The translations under genes and the position numbers were made by a program. From Bacillus marinisedimentorum (GTDB lineage Bacteria > Bacillota > Bacilli > Bacillales > Bacillaceae_O): a stretch of 64,000 nucleotides of DNA. This document shows positions 44,137 through 53,431 of this stretch, piece after piece. Within the stretch, counting starts at the first letter, position 1; the number at the start of each line of letters is the position of its first letter. The stretch lies in contig NZ_LWBL02000030.1 in the NCBI RefSeq assembly GCF_001644195.2, forward strand, positions 1 through 64,000, in the 5' to 3' direction. The notes under the pieces were generated by a model. The model had not been told where the DNA came from, made no database searches, and saw only the letters and a list, made by a program, of their open reading frames with translations.

Positions 44137-44838
44137 ATGGCAGTTATTTCGATGAAACAGTTGCTTGAAGCAGGTGTTCACTTTGGACACCAGACCCGCC
44201 GCTGGAACCCTAAGATGAAGCGTTACATCTTCACGGAGCGAAACGGGATTTACATCATTGACCTTCAAAAGACAGTAAAGAAGGTTGAAGATGCATACAA
44301 CTTTGTAAAAGACCTTGCAGCTGACGGAGGAAAAGTCCTTTTCGTCGGCACGAAGAAGCAGGCTCAGGACTCCGTTAAAGATGAAGCTGAACGTGCTGGC
44401 ATGTATTTTGTCAACCAGCGCTGGCTTGGCGGAACACTTACGAACTTCGATACAATCAAAAAGCGCATCAAGCGCCTGAAAGACATTGAAAAGATGAAAG
44501 AAGACGGTACGTTTGACGTATTGCCTAAGAAAGAAGTCGTCCAGCTGCTTAAAGAAGAGGAGCGCCTGGTGAAGTTCCTCGGCGGCATCAAAGATATGGA
44601 TGGTCTTCCGGATGCTCTTTTCATTATCGATCCTCGCAAAGAGAAAATTGCGGTAGCTGAAGCCCGCAAGCTTAATATTCCGATTGTAGCGATCGTTGAT
44701 ACGAACTGTGATCCGGATGAAGTTGACTATGTCATTCCGGGCAACGATGATGCAATCCGTGCTGTTAAGCTGCTTACCGGTAAAATGGCAGATGCCGTTC
44801 TTGAAGGCAAGCAGGGTGAAGAAACAACAACCGCTTAA
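44137..44838 (+). CDS. rpsB: 30S ribosomal protein S2
   Basis: Ribosomal protein of the small-subunit body. The family start [35 protein letters not shown] covers residues 1-35. Further signatures are [22 protein letters not shown] and the end of the domain [26 protein letters not shown]. At 233 aa it is slightly shorter than in B. subtilis, the difference lying in the C-terminal tail. It has its own promoter and leader, and a terminator-like hairpin separates it from tsf. The ribosome site is AGGAGG. Confidence 0.99.
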   Translation: MAVISMKQLLEAGVHFGHQTRRWNPKMKRYIFTERNGIYIIDLQKTVKKVEDAYNFVKDLAADGGKVLFVGTKKQAQDSVKDEAERAGMYFVNQRWLGGTLTNFDTIKKRIKRLKDIEKMKEDGTFDVLPKKEVVQLLKEEERLVKFLGGIKDMDGLPDALFIIDPRKEKIAVAEARKLNIPIVAIVDTNCDPDEVDYVIPGNDDAIRAVKLLTGKMADAVLEGKQGEETTTA

Positions 44839-44854
44839 CGACAAACGGGTGTAC

Positions 44855-44897
44855 AAGGGTGGTAAGAGGGGGTCATTGCCTTTTATCACCCTTTTTT
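44855..44897 (+). terminator. Terminator-like hairpin between rpsB and tsf
   Basis: AAGGGTGGTAA (44855-44865) pairs with TTATCACCCTT (44883-44893), 11 bp with one G-U, followed by six T. tsf has no obvious separate promoter after it, so read-through is likely. Confidence 0.85.
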
Positions 44898-44953
44898 AAA
44901 ACGAAGTTAATGGGTAAAGATACTACATATACCATCTTTAAGGAGGATTTTGA

Positions 44954-45841
44954 ATGGCACAAGTAACAGCTAAAATGGTTAAAGAATTGCGTGAAAAAAC
45001 AGGCGCAGGCATGATGGACTGCAAAAAGGCCCTTACAGAAACAAACGGCGACATGGATGCCGCTGTCGATTATCTGCGTGAAAAAGGCATGGCGAAAGCC
45101 GCCAAGAAAGCGGGACGCATCGCTGCTGAAGGCCTGGCACATATTGAAGTGAAAGGTAATGAGGCCGTTATTCTTGAAGTGAATTCAGAAACTGACTTTG
45201 TTGCCAAAAATGATTCCTTCAAAAACCTGATTGCGACTCTCGGCAGCCATCTGCTCAGCCAGAAGCCTGCTGATGTTGATGCTGCCCTTTCCCAGAAACT
45301 TGAAGGCGAAGGCGACACCGTAAAAGATTTCATCGATTCCCAGATCGCCAAAATCGGTGAAAAGATTTCCCTGCGCCGCTTTTCAATCGTTGAAAAGACA
45401 GATAATGACGCATTCGGTGCATACTTGCATATGGGCGGAAAAATCGGAGTTCTGACTGTTCTTGAAGGAACTTCAGACGAAGAGGCTGCAAAGGATGTCG
45501 CAATGCACATTGCAGCAATCAACCCTCGTTATATCAACCGCGACAGCGTTCCACAGGAAGAGGTTGAACGGGAACGCGAAGTTCTTAAGCAGCAGGCCAT
45601 GAATGAAGGAAAGCCTGAAAACATCGTCGAGAAAATGGTAGAAGGACGCCTCGGCAAGTTCTTTGAAGAAATCTGCCTTGTTGACCAAAACTTTGTAAAA
45701 GATCCCGACCAAAAAGTGGGTAAATATGTAAAGAGCAAAGGCGGCGAAGTGAAAACCTTCATCCGTTACGAAGTCGGTGAAGGGCTTGAAAAGCGCGAAG
45801 AGAACTTTGCAGATGAAGTCATGAACCAGGTGAAAAAATAA
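44954..45841 (+). CDS. tsf: Elongation factor Ts
   Basis: Nucleotide exchange factor for EF-Tu. The N-terminal UBA-like domain has the signature [18 protein letters not shown] followed by [14 protein letters not shown]. The contact motif with EF-Tu is [12 protein letters not shown]. The C-terminal dimerisation part includes [19 protein letters not shown]. At 295 aa it has the usual length. An AAGGAGG ribosome site precedes it. A perfect 8-bp terminator stem follows within 20 nt of the stop. Confidence 0.99.
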   Translation: MAQVTAKMVKELREKTGAGMMDCKKALTETNGDMDAAVDYLREKGMAKAAKKAGRIAAEGLAHIEVKGNEAVILEVNSETDFVAKNDSFKNLIATLGSHLLSQKPADVDAALSQKLEGEGDTVKDFIDSQIAKIGEKISLRRFSIVEKTDNDAFGAYLHMGGKIGVLTVLEGTSDEEAAKDVAMHIAAINPRYINRDSVPQEEVEREREVLKQQAMNEGKPENIVEKMVEGRLGKFFEEICLVDQNFVKDPDQKVGKYVKSKGGEVKTFIRYEVGEGLEKREENFADEVMNQVKK

Positions 45842-45855
45842 CGCTTGACTGAAAG

Positions 45856-45882
45856 GGGAACACCGGTGTGTTCCCTCTTTTT
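45856..45882 (+). terminator. Terminator after tsf
   Basis: GGGAACAC (45856-45863) pairs perfectly with GTGTTCCC (45868-45875), loop CGGT, then TCTTTTT. Confidence 0.85.
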
Positions 45883-45934
45883 CAAAGGCTGTGTACCATT
45901 ACAAATTAGCCGGACAAAGGTGTTGGAGGTTTTC

Positions 45935-46657
45935 ATGGATAACGCTAAATACAAACGTGTCGTGCTTAAGCTTAGTGGAGAAGCCCTTGCAGGTGAGGCG
46001 GGCTTCGGAATTGAACCCGCCATCATTAAGTCTGTAGCCAAACAAGTTAAAGAAATTGCTGAACTGGGCGTAGAAGTCGCTGTTGTTGTCGGAGGAGGAA
46101 ACATCTGGCGCGGCAAAATCGGAAGCGAGATGGGCATGGACAGGGCCACTGCTGACTATATGGGGATGCTTGCGACCGTCATGAATTCCCTTGCCATGCA
46201 GGACAGTCTGGAAAACCTCGGTGTCCAGACAAGGGTGCAGACCTCCATTGAAATGCGGCAGGTCGCTGAACCGTATATCCGCCGCCGGGCGATCCGCCAC
46301 CTTGAAAAGAAGCGGGTTGTCATTTTCGCTGCCGGCACCGGGAATCCATATTTCTCTACAGACACGACAGCTGCCCTCAGAGCCGCTGAAATTGAAGCGG
46401 ATGTCATCCTGATGGCGAAAAATAAAGTTGACGGTGTATACAGTGCCGATCCATCAGTTGATACAAACGCTAAGAAGTACCAGTCTCTTTCATATCTAGA
46501 TGTTCTGAAGGAAGGCCTTGAAGTTATGGATTCAACCGCTTCCTCGCTTTGCATGGATAATGATATTCCATTGATCGTCTTTTCCATTATGGAAGAAGGA
46601 AACATTAAAAGAGCCGTTATGGGCGAAAATATTGGTACAGTTGTTAGGGGGAAATGA
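45935..46657 (+). CDS. pyrH: Uridylate kinase
   Basis: Bacterial UMP kinase of the amino acid kinase superfamily, an essential step in pyrimidine nucleotide synthesis. Signatures are [15 protein letters not shown] at the start, the [11 protein letters not shown] glycine loop near residue 52, and the [18 protein letters not shown] region, with [14 protein letters not shown] later. I chose ATG 45935, five bases after TTGGAGGT, which gives the 240-residue length of B. subtilis PyrH; the frame is open upstream to 45845 but would run through the tsf terminator. frr follows after 2 nt. Confidence 0.99.
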   Translation: MDNAKYKRVVLKLSGEALAGEAGFGIEPAIIKSVAKQVKEIAELGVEVAVVVGGGNIWRGKIGSEMGMDRATADYMGMLATVMNSLAMQDSLENLGVQTRVQTSIEMRQVAEPYIRRRAIRHLEKKRVVIFAAGTGNPYFSTDTTAALRAAEIEADVILMAKNKVDGVYSADPSVDTNAKKYQSLSYLDVLKEGLEVMDSTASSLCMDNDIPLIVFSIMEEGNIKRAVMGENIGTVVRGK

Positions 46658-46659
46658 AA

Positions 46660-47217
46660 ATGTCAGAACAAGTAATCAAACAGGCAGCTGAAAGAATGGA
46701 TAAAGCAGTCCAGGCGTATGACAGGGAGCTCGCCACAGTCCGGGCCGGACGTGCCAACCCCGCTTTGCTTGATAAGGTACAGGTCGAATATTATGGTATG
46801 CCGACACCTTTGAACCAGCTTGCAACCATATCAGTTCCTGAGGCAAGGCTGCTCGTCGTTCAGCCATTCGACAAGTCCTCCATTGGTGATATCGAGCGCG
46901 CCATCCAAAAAGCCGATTTAGGCCTTTCCCCGTCAAATGATGGATCTGTGCTGCGAATCAGCATTCCGGCATTGACAGAGGAACGCCGCAAAGAGCTTGT
47001 CAAGCTTGTCAAAAAATATGCGGAAGAAGCGAAAGTTGCGGTCCGGAATATCCGCCGTGACGCAAACGATGAGTTGAAGAAACTCGAAAAGGACGGCGAA
47101 ATGACCGAGGATGAACTTCGCGGCTTTACTGAAGATATCCAGAAGCATACAGATGACCATATTGCCGAAATCGATAAACATACAAAAGCAAAAGAAGAAG
47201 AGATAATGGAAGTCTAA
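46660..47217 (+). CDS. frr: Ribosome recycling factor
   Basis: Splits post-termination ribosomes together with EF-G. The tRNA-like two-domain protein shows [22 protein letters not shown] in domain [23 protein letters not shown] in domain II, and the C-terminal helix with [23 protein letters not shown] chose ATG 46660 because AGGGGG is eight bases upstream; ATG 46654 is only two bases from it. The length is 185 aa, equal to the B. subtilis protein. Confidence 0.99.
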   Translation: MSEQVIKQAAERMDKAVQAYDRELATVRAGRANPALLDKVQVEYYGMPTPLNQLATISVPEARLLVVQPFDKSSIGDIERAIQKADLGLSPSNDGSVLRISIPALTEERRKELVKLVKKYAEEAKVAVRNIRRDANDELKKLEKDGEMTEDELRGFTEDIQKHTDDHIAEIDKHTKAKEEEIMEV

Positions 47218-47248
47218 CTTTGCTATCGTTAAAATAATGTATATAAAG

Positions 47249-47275
47249 ACCCTCTGTACTTTAGGGGGTTTTTTT
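47249..47275 (+). terminator. Terminator after frr
   Basis: A short stem, ACCCTC (47249-47254) with GGGGGT (47264-47269), one G-U pair, is followed by seven T. Confidence 0.7.
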
Positions 47276-47360
47276 ACACTTTTGGTAGTGGGTCGCGGTT
47301 TTCAGCAATTCAGCTGTTTTAAATCCAAATCCTGGCTCATTCACAGTGGAGGAAATCGGC

Positions 47361-48122
47361 ATGCTTGATAAATTATTAAAACGCCAAACCGATCAGGAAA
47401 ATACCGGTGCGGAGATCGATCCTGATTTTGTCCCGAAACATATCGCCATCATCATGGATGGGAACGGCCGCTGGGCAAAGCAGCGGAACTTGCCAAGGAT
47501 CCTCGGGCACAGAGAAGGGATGAAAACAGTAAAAGAAATTGTGAAAAAGGCAAATTCCCTCAGTGTGAAACAACTGACCCTTTACGCCTTTTCCACAGAA
47601 AACTGGAAAAGGCCGAAGACGGAAGTGGATTATTTAATGAAACTCCCGGAAGAGTTCCTTGGTTCTTTTCTCCCTGAATTGATGGAAGAGAATGTGAGAG
47701 TAAGAGTAATGGGAGAAGAGGAAGAACTGCCGGAACATACACGGAGAGCCGTCAATAACGCGATGGAACAGACAGCCGGAAACGATGGACTGACATTGAA
47801 TTTTGCCCTTAATTACGGCAGCAGGCATGAAATCATGAATGCCGTGAAGGAAATTGCGGAAGATGTCAGGGACGGCCGTTTGTCTGCAGGGGATATTTCT
47901 GAAGAGATGTTTTCCGGCCGGCTGCTGAGCAGCGGTCTGGAAGATCCAGATCTGCTCATTCGGACTTCAGGGGAAATCAGGCTGAGCAATTTCATGCTCT
48001 GGCAGCTTGCCTATACAGAGCTGTGGTTCACCGATATCCTGTGGCCGGACTTTACCGGGGATCACCTTGCGGAAGCAGTTCGTGACTTCCAGCAGCGTTC
48101 GCGCCGCTTCGGAGGAGTATAG
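47361..48122 (+). CDS. uppS: Undecaprenyl diphosphate synthase
   Basis: cis-Prenyltransferase that makes the C55 lipid carrier precursor for peptidoglycan and teichoic acid synthesis. Signatures are [26 protein letters not shown] with the catalytic Asp (residues about 32-58), [14 protein letters not shown], and the C-terminal [23 protein letters not shown] (split, residues about 201-224). I chose ATG 47361, eight bases after GGAGG, giving 253 aa; GTG 47346 is in frame but lies on that ribosome site. cdsA follows after 16 nt. Confidence 0.98.
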   Translation: MLDKLLKRQTDQENTGAEIDPDFVPKHIAIIMDGNGRWAKQRNLPRILGHREGMKTVKEIVKKANSLSVKQLTLYAFSTENWKRPKTEVDYLMKLPEEFLGSFLPELMEENVRVRVMGEEEELPEHTRRAVNNAMEQTAGNDGLTLNFALNYGSRHEIMNAVKEIAEDVRDGRLSAGDISEEMFSGRLLSSGLEDPDLLIRTSGEIRLSNFMLWQLAYTELWFTDILWPDFTGDHLAEAVRDFQQRSRRFGGV

Positions 48123-48138
48123 GAAAGTAGGAGATAAG

Positions 48139-48927
48139 ATGAAGCAACGAATCATTACAGGTGTCATAGCCGGCGTGCTGTTCTTGTCTGTCGTCATCAT
48201 CGGAGACATTTATTTCACCTTGCTTGCATATTTGCTGGCAACAGTTGCGCTTTTTGAAATGCTGAGGATGAAAAACATCCATATGCTTTCCGCTGCGGGT
48301 GTGATCAGTACAATCTTTTTGTGGATTTTGATGCTGCCGCACGAGGCTGCGGCCGGGCTGTCTGGCACGGCAAATACCAAGACAGACGCAATGCTCATGA
48401 TCATTTTCCTGTTCCTGATCGTAACCGTTCTGACGAAGAACCGTTTCACATTTGACGATGCCGGTTATATGCTTTTGTCCACCTTTTATGCAGGTGCAGG
48501 GTTTTTGTATTTGATTCTGACCCGAGAGGCCGGGCTGGCATATGTGTTTTTCGTCCTTTTTTCAATCTGGGCAACCGATTCAGGTGCTTATTTTACCGGA
48601 AGGAAATTGGGAAAACGGAAATTATGGCCGGAAATTTCCCCGAATAAAACGGTAGAAGGAGCTCTTGGCGGGATTGCAAGTGCGATTGTTGTGGCAATCA
48701 TTTTTCAGCTCATCTATCCTGTTTACGAATCACTATTTGCAGCTATCGCAGTGGCGATTGTCATTGCTGTTTTCGGGCAGATAGGTGACCTTGTCGAATC
48801 AGCTATGAAACGGCACTATAATGTCAAGGATTCCGGCAATATCCTGCCGGGGCACGGAGGCATTCTTGACCGGTTTGACAGCCTGATTTTTGTGCTGCCG
48901 GTTCTTCATTTTCTGCAGATGATTTAA
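48139..48927 (+). CDS. cdsA: Phosphatidate cytidylyltransferase
   Basis: Integral membrane enzyme that makes CDP-diacylglycerol from phosphatidate and CTP, the branch point of phospholipid synthesis. It has seven or more hydrophobic segments, beginning [18 protein letters not shown], and the C-terminal family signature [29 protein letters not shown] (residues about 221-249). I chose ATG 48139 (GTAGGAGAT upstream); a longer frame reaches back into uppS. The length is 262 aa. Confidence 0.97.
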   Translation: MKQRIITGVIAGVLFLSVVIIGDIYFTLLAYLLATVALFEMLRMKNIHMLSAAGVISTIFLWILMLPHEAAAGLSGTANTKTDAMLMIIFLFLIVTVLTKNRFTFDDAGYMLLSTFYAGAGFLYLILTREAGLAYVFFVLFSIWATDSGAYFTGRKLGKRKLWPEISPNKTVEGALGGIASAIVVAIIFQLIYPVYESLFAAIAVAIVIAVFGQIGDLVESAMKRHYNVKDSGNILPGHGGILDRFDSLIFVLPVLHFLQMI

Positions 48928-48968
48928 TCATTTCCCGCTACCCCGGGTGAAATTAGGAGGTAATTCGG

Positions 48969-50111
48969 ATGAAAAACATCAACTTGCTGGGGGCGACGGG
49001 GTCCATTGGCACGCAAACATTGGATGTGATCCGGGCTTATCCGGAACAGTTTTCCCTTTCTTCAATGTCTGTCGGGCGCAATATCGAAAAAGCAATTGAA
49101 ATTGCCCGTGAGTTTAATCCGCGTCTTATTTCCGTCCTTGATGAAAAGGATTTGGACGCAATGCGGTCTGCGCTCCCTTCAGCAACAGTCATGTATGGAG
49201 AGGAAGGGCTTCGTGAAACTGCTGTTTTTGATAAAGGGGATGTACTTGTAAATGCCGTGATGGGAAGTGTCGGCCTTGAGCCAACCTTAATGGCGATCGA
49301 AGCCGGAAAGTCAATTGCGATCGCCAACAAAGAAACACTTGTCACTGCAGGGCATCTCGTAGTCGAGAAAGCGAAACAGCATCGAGTCGATCTGCTGCCG
49401 GTGGACAGTGAACATTCGGCCATATTCCAGTGTTTGCAAGGACAGGACATTGATAGTGTTTCACGGTTGATTTTAACGGCATCAGGCGGCAGCTTCAGGG
49501 ACAAGTCCCGTGAAGAGTTAAAGGACGTCAACGTTGAATCGGCCCTAAATCATCCAAACTGGTCGATGGGTGCAAAAATCACTATCGATTCGGCCACGAT
49601 GATGAACAAAGGGCTTGAGGTCATCGAGGCCCACTGGCTGTTCGGAATTCCTTATGAAAAAATTGATGTCGTTCTACATAAAGAAAGCATTATTCACTCA
49701 ATGGTTGAATATGAAGATACAAGTGTCATCGCCCAGCTTGGCACACCGGATATGAAAGTGCCGATCCAATATGCGCTCACTTATCCCAAAAGACTTGAAC
49801 TGCCGCTGGCAAAAAGGTTAAACTTATGGGAAACAGGAACATTGCATTTTTCCGAAATGGATTACAGCCGTTTCCGCTGTTTGAAGTTTGCCTTTGATGC
49901 AGGCAAAGCAGGCGGATCGATGCCTGCGGTCATGAATGCTGCCAATGAAGCGGCTGTCCAGGCTTTTCTGGATCGAAAAATCCCGTTTCTGCAAATAGAG
50001 GACTTCATCGAAAAGGCGATGGAACAGCACAAAACGATTGCGGCTCCCGATCTTGAAACAATCAGGCAGATTGACCGGGAAACCCGCAGTTTTGTAACTT
50101 CCCTGATTTAA
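48969..50111 (+). CDS. dxr: 1-deoxy-D-xylulose 5-phosphate reductoisomerase
   Basis: Second enzyme of the non-mevalonate (MEP) isoprenoid pathway, making 2-C-methylerythritol 4-phosphate with NADPH. The N-terminal NADPH-binding motif is [16 protein letters not shown]; other signatures are [11 protein letters not shown], the metal and substrate motif [23 protein letters not shown], and [26 protein letters not shown] (split). At 380 aa it is full length. It lies between cdsA and rseP as in B. subtilis, near uppS, which uses products of the same pathway. Confidence 0.99.
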   Translation: MKNINLLGATGSIGTQTLDVIRAYPEQFSLSSMSVGRNIEKAIEIAREFNPRLISVLDEKDLDAMRSALPSATVMYGEEGLRETAVFDKGDVLVNAVMGSVGLEPTLMAIEAGKSIAIANKETLVTAGHLVVEKAKQHRVDLLPVDSEHSAIFQCLQGQDIDSVSRLILTASGGSFRDKSREELKDVNVESALNHPNWSMGAKITIDSATMMNKGLEVIEAHWLFGIPYEKIDVVLHKESIIHSMVEYEDTSVIAQLGTPDMKVPIQYALTYPKRLELPLAKRLNLWETGTLHFSEMDYSRFRCLKFAFDAGKAGGSMPAVMNAANEAAVQAFLDRKIPFLQIEDFIEKAMEQHKTIAAPDLETIRQIDRETRSFVTSLI

Positions 50112-50133
50112 TAGGATAAAGGTGGGAACAGGA

Positions 50134-51399
50134 TTGAATGTGAATACGATCATCGCATTTATTGTGATTTTTGGCGCGCTTGTTTTCTTTCATGAACTCG
50201 GCCATCTATACTTTGCCAAACGTGCCGGCATCCTTTGCCGTGAGTTTGCCATCGGATTTGGGCCGAAGGTGTTTTCGTTTACGAGAAACGAAACTGTTTA
50301 TACGATCCGGCTTCTGCCACTCGGCGGTTTTGTGCGGATGGCGGGTGAAGACCCCGAAGCGATTGAAGTGAAACCAGGCTATAACGTCGGTCTCATATTC
50401 GATGAGAATGACCTTGTCAAAAAAATCATCATCAACAATAAATCCAAACATCCGGAAGCAAAAATTGTTGAGGTGGAGCATGCGGATCTTGAGAAGGATA
50501 TGGTCATCCGCGGTTATGAAGACGAAGATGGCGAGCTCCAAACTTACCGTGTCCATGAAACTTCTTTCTTCGTGGTGGATGAAAACGAAATCCAGGTCGC
50601 CCCTTACGACAGGCAGTTCCGTTCTAAAACGATCGGGCAGCGGACGATTGCCATTTTTGCCGGGCCGGCGATGAATTTCATCCTCGCTTTCGTCATTCTT
50701 ACACTGCTTGCATTCATGCAGGGATACCCGGTTGAAGATGCGATGCTCGGCAAGCTGACGGAAGACGGTGCGGCGAACGAGGCAGGCCTTCGACAGGGCG
50801 ACAGAGTCGTCCAAATTGATGGGCGCGAAGTCGATACGTGGGAAGGAATCGTTGAAATCGTCCAGCAAAGTGCCGGCGAGCCGCTTGATATGATGGTAGA
50901 ACGTAATGGTGAAACGTTGCAGACAAATGTCACACCTAAACCGAGGGAACTGGAAGACGGAACAGAAATCGGCATTATCGGCGTCTATCCCCCGATGGAG
51001 AAAAGTGCTGTCGGTTCCATTCAATATGGCGCTGAAGAAACGTACTTTTGGACAAAGACAATTCTGGTCGGACTCGGCAAACTTGTAACCGGCCAATTCT
51101 CGATTGACATGCTTTCCGGCCCAGTCGGAATCTACAGCGTGACAGACGAGGTGGCCCAGTCCGGCATTTATAATTTGATGAGATGGGGGGCGCTCCTGAG
51201 CATCAACCTGGGCATTGTCAACCTGCTGCCTTTGCCGGCATTAGATGGAGGACGACTGCTGTTCTTCTTAATTGAAGGAATCAGGGGCAAACCGGTCGAC
51301 CCGCAGAAAGAGGGGCTTGTCCATTTCATCGGTTTCGCATTTCTGATGCTGCTCATGATTGTTGTGACGTGGAACGATATACAAAAGTTTTTCCTGTAA
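50134..51399 (+). CDS. rseP: Site-2 intramembrane metalloprotease RseP/RasP
   Basis: Intramembrane zinc protease that cleaves anti-sigma factors, FtsL and signal peptide remnants in Bacillus. The first membrane helix holds the active-site HELGH at residues 20-24, and the third metal ligand is in the LPLPALDGGRLLFFLIE helix. One PDZ domain lies at about residues 195-275 (NEAGLRQGDRVVQIDGREV). I chose TTG 50134, about eight bases after AAAGGTGG, so the product begins MNVNTIIAFIVIFGALVFFHELG; this gives 421 aa, one less than B. subtilis RasP. GTG 50122 sits on the ribosome site. Confidence 0.97.
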   Translation: MNVNTIIAFIVIFGALVFFHELGHLYFAKRAGILCREFAIGFGPKVFSFTRNETVYTIRLLPLGGFVRMAGEDPEAIEVKPGYNVGLIFDENDLVKKIIINNKSKHPEAKIVEVEHADLEKDMVIRGYEDEDGELQTYRVHETSFFVVDENEIQVAPYDRQFRSKTIGQRTIAIFAGPAMNFILAFVILTLLAFMQGYPVEDAMLGKLTEDGAANEAGLRQGDRVVQIDGREVDTWEGIVEIVQQSAGEPLDMMVERNGETLQTNVTPKPRELEDGTEIGIIGVYPPMEKSAVGSIQYGAEETYFWTKTILVGLGKLVTGQFSIDMLSGPVGIYSVTDEVAQSGIYNLMRWGALLSINLGIVNLLPLPALDGGRLLFFLIEGIRGKPVDPQKEGLVHFIGFAFLMLLMIVVTWNDIQKFFL

Positions 51400-51421
51400 A
51401 AAGGCGGAAGAGTACACCAAG

Positions 51422-51459
51422 GAGCTGCCGGATGACGTTTCGGCAGCTCGCCTTTTCTT
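51422..51459 (+). terminator. Terminator after rseP
   Basis: GAGCTGCCG (51422-51430) pairs perfectly with CGGCAGCTC (51441-51449), followed by GCCTTTTCTTT. Confidence 0.8.
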
Positions 51460-51554
51460 TCCGAAGACCGTGGTGCACAGCTTTCCACAGCTGATGGTGT
51501 CACTCTTTTCAACATTTCAAATAAGGACAATAATCGAAGTAGAGGTGCTGGGTA

Positions 51555-53267
51555 ATGAAACAAAGTAAAATGTTTGTTCCGACAATGCGCGATATTCCTG
51601 CTGATGCGGAAATTGCCAGCCACAGGCTGATGCTGAGAGCCGGCTATATGCGCCAGAGTGCTTCCGGTGTTTATTCGTATTTGCCGCTTGCGAAGCGGGC
51701 TCTGCAAAAAATCGAGACGATCATCCGCGAAGAAATGGAGAATACCGCTCACGGGTCAGAATTACTAATGCCTGCGCTGCAGCCGGCTGAACTTTGGCAG
51801 GAATCAAGGCGCTGGTATACATACGGTCCGGAACTTATGCGTCTCAAGGACAGGCACGGAAGAGATTTTGCCCTTGGCGCCACCCATGAAGAAGTCATTA
51901 CGGACTTGCTTCGCGACGAAGTCAATTCTTATAAGAAGATGCCCCTTGTCCTTTATCAGATCCAGACAAAATTCCGCGATGAAAAGCGGCCCCGCTTCGG
52001 ACTGCTGCGCGGCCGGGAATTCATCATGAAGGATGCCTATTCGTTCCATTCTTCTTTTGAAAGCCTTGATGAAAGCTATGAGGACCTTTTCAAAGCATAC
52101 AGTAACGTATTCAGCCGCTGCGGTTTGAATTTCCGTGCTGTCATTGCTGACTCGGGTGCCATGGGCGGGAAGGACACCCACGAATTCATGGTGCTTTCTG
52201 ATGTCGGTGAAGATACGATTGCTTACTCGGATACATCTGACTATGCCGCTAATATTGAAATGGCGGAAGTGAATGCCGAATACGGAAAAAGTGATGAAAC
52301 ACCGGCCAGCCTCCAGAAAACAACAACTGAAGATGCCAAAACGATTGAAGAAGTTGCCAATTACCTCAATGTCGGACAGTCAACGCTGATCAAGTCCATC
52401 CTTGCTCGTGTGGATGATGAGTTTTTCCTTCTCCTTGTACGGGGCGACCATGACATTAACGAAATAAAGGTGAAAAATTTGCTGGATGCATCAATCGTAG
52501 GCCTTGCTTCTCCGGAAGAAACGAGAGAAGTCATGGGCTGTGATGCAGGCGCCGTAGGACCGGTAGGGGTGCCGGACAAGGTGAAAGTGATCGCTGATTA
52601 TGCAGTGGAAACCATAGTAAACGGCGTTTGTGGAGCAAACGAAAATGGATACCACTATTTGAATGCGAATGCAGGCCGCGACTTCAAGGTTGACCAGTAC
52701 GCTGACCTTCGATTCATACAGGAGGGGGACAGGTCACCGGATGGCAAGGGGACGATCCGATTTGCGCGTGGAATAGAAGTCGGCCATATCTTTAAGCTTG
52801 GAACGGTATATAGTGAAAAGATGAAGGCCCTGTTCCTTGATGAAAACGGAAAAACAAGCCCTTTTATCATGGGATGTTACGGCATTGGCGTTTCACGACT
52901 GCTTGCATCCGTTGTTGAACAGCATCACGATGATGACGGCATCGTATGGCCGAAAGCCATTTCACCATTTGACGTCCATCTCATCCCGGTAAACGTGAAA
53001 AACGATGAGCAGCGCAGCCTTGCCGATAAACTTTATCAATCGCTTGGCGATGAAGGTATTGATGTACTGTACGATGACCGGAAAGAACGGCCGGGAGTCA
53101 AATTTGCGGATGCAGATTTGTTCGGTTTTCCGCTCCGTATCACGGTGGGCAAAAAAGCTTCCGAGGGAATAGTGGAGGTCAAAAACCGCAGTACAGGCGA
53201 AGTGACAGAAACATCGGCAGATGACGCATCAGCCACCGTTAAAGAAATGCTGCAAAACTATCAGTAA
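51555..53267 (+). CDS. proS: Prolyl-tRNA synthetase
   Basis: Class II aminoacyl-tRNA synthetase of the bacterial type with an inserted editing (INS) domain. Motif 1 is in [31 protein letters not shown] (residues about 16-46), motif 2 in [27 protein letters not shown], and motif 3 in [17 protein letters not shown]. The INS domain (residues about 230-400) includes the [14 protein letters not shown] and [12 protein letters not shown] segments. The C-terminal anticodon-binding domain starts near 470. At 570 aa it is the expected size. I see no T-box in the 155-nt upstream gap. Confidence 0.99.
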   Translation: MKQSKMFVPTMRDIPADAEIASHRLMLRAGYMRQSASGVYSYLPLAKRALQKIETIIREEMENTAHGSELLMPALQPAELWQESRRWYTYGPELMRLKDRHGRDFALGATHEEVITDLLRDEVNSYKKMPLVLYQIQTKFRDEKRPRFGLLRGREFIMKDAYSFHSSFESLDESYEDLFKAYSNVFSRCGLNFRAVIADSGAMGGKDTHEFMVLSDVGEDTIAYSDTSDYAANIEMAEVNAEYGKSDETPASLQKTTTEDAKTIEEVANYLNVGQSTLIKSILARVDDEFFLLLVRGDHDINEIKVKNLLDASIVGLASPEETREVMGCDAGAVGPVGVPDKVKVIADYAVETIVNGVCGANENGYHYLNANAGRDFKVDQYADLRFIQEGDRSPDGKGTIRFARGIEVGHIFKLGTVYSEKMKALFLDENGKTSPFIMGCYGIGVSRLLASVVEQHHDDDGIVWPKAISPFDVHLIPVNVKNDEQRSLADKLYQSLGDEGIDVLYDDRKERPGVKFADADLFGFPLRITVGKKASEGIVEVKNRSTGEVTETSADDASATVKEMLQNYQ

Positions 53268-53272
53268 CTTTC

Positions 53273-53311
53273 AGGTGCTCCTCTTCCAAAAGGGGGGTAC
53301 CTTCTTTTTTT
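53273..53311 (+). terminator. Terminator between proS and polC
   Basis: A 13-bp stem with G-U pairs, AGGTGCTCCTCTT (53273-53285) with AAGGGGGGTACCT (53290-53302), is followed by a T-run. A perfect TATAAT follows at 53321-53326 and may be the -10 of a polC promoter, but no good -35 is visible. Confidence 0.75.
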
Positions 53312-53431
53312 AAGGAAAGATATAATAGGAGTTGTCCAAAAAAATAGACCCGGAAGAATAGTGCATGATTGCAAACACAAAATCATTGCGAATTGACAGG
53401 ACAGGCAACAACAGGGAAAGGGGAATCGTCT

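Noticed and set aside
50206-51096. 296-codon open frame on the - strand inside rseP
   Set aside because: It is a pure antisense shadow of the conserved rseP coding frame.
51400-51554. T-box riboswitch upstream of proS
   Set aside because: The gap is too short, part of it is the rseP terminator, and no T-box sequence is visible.
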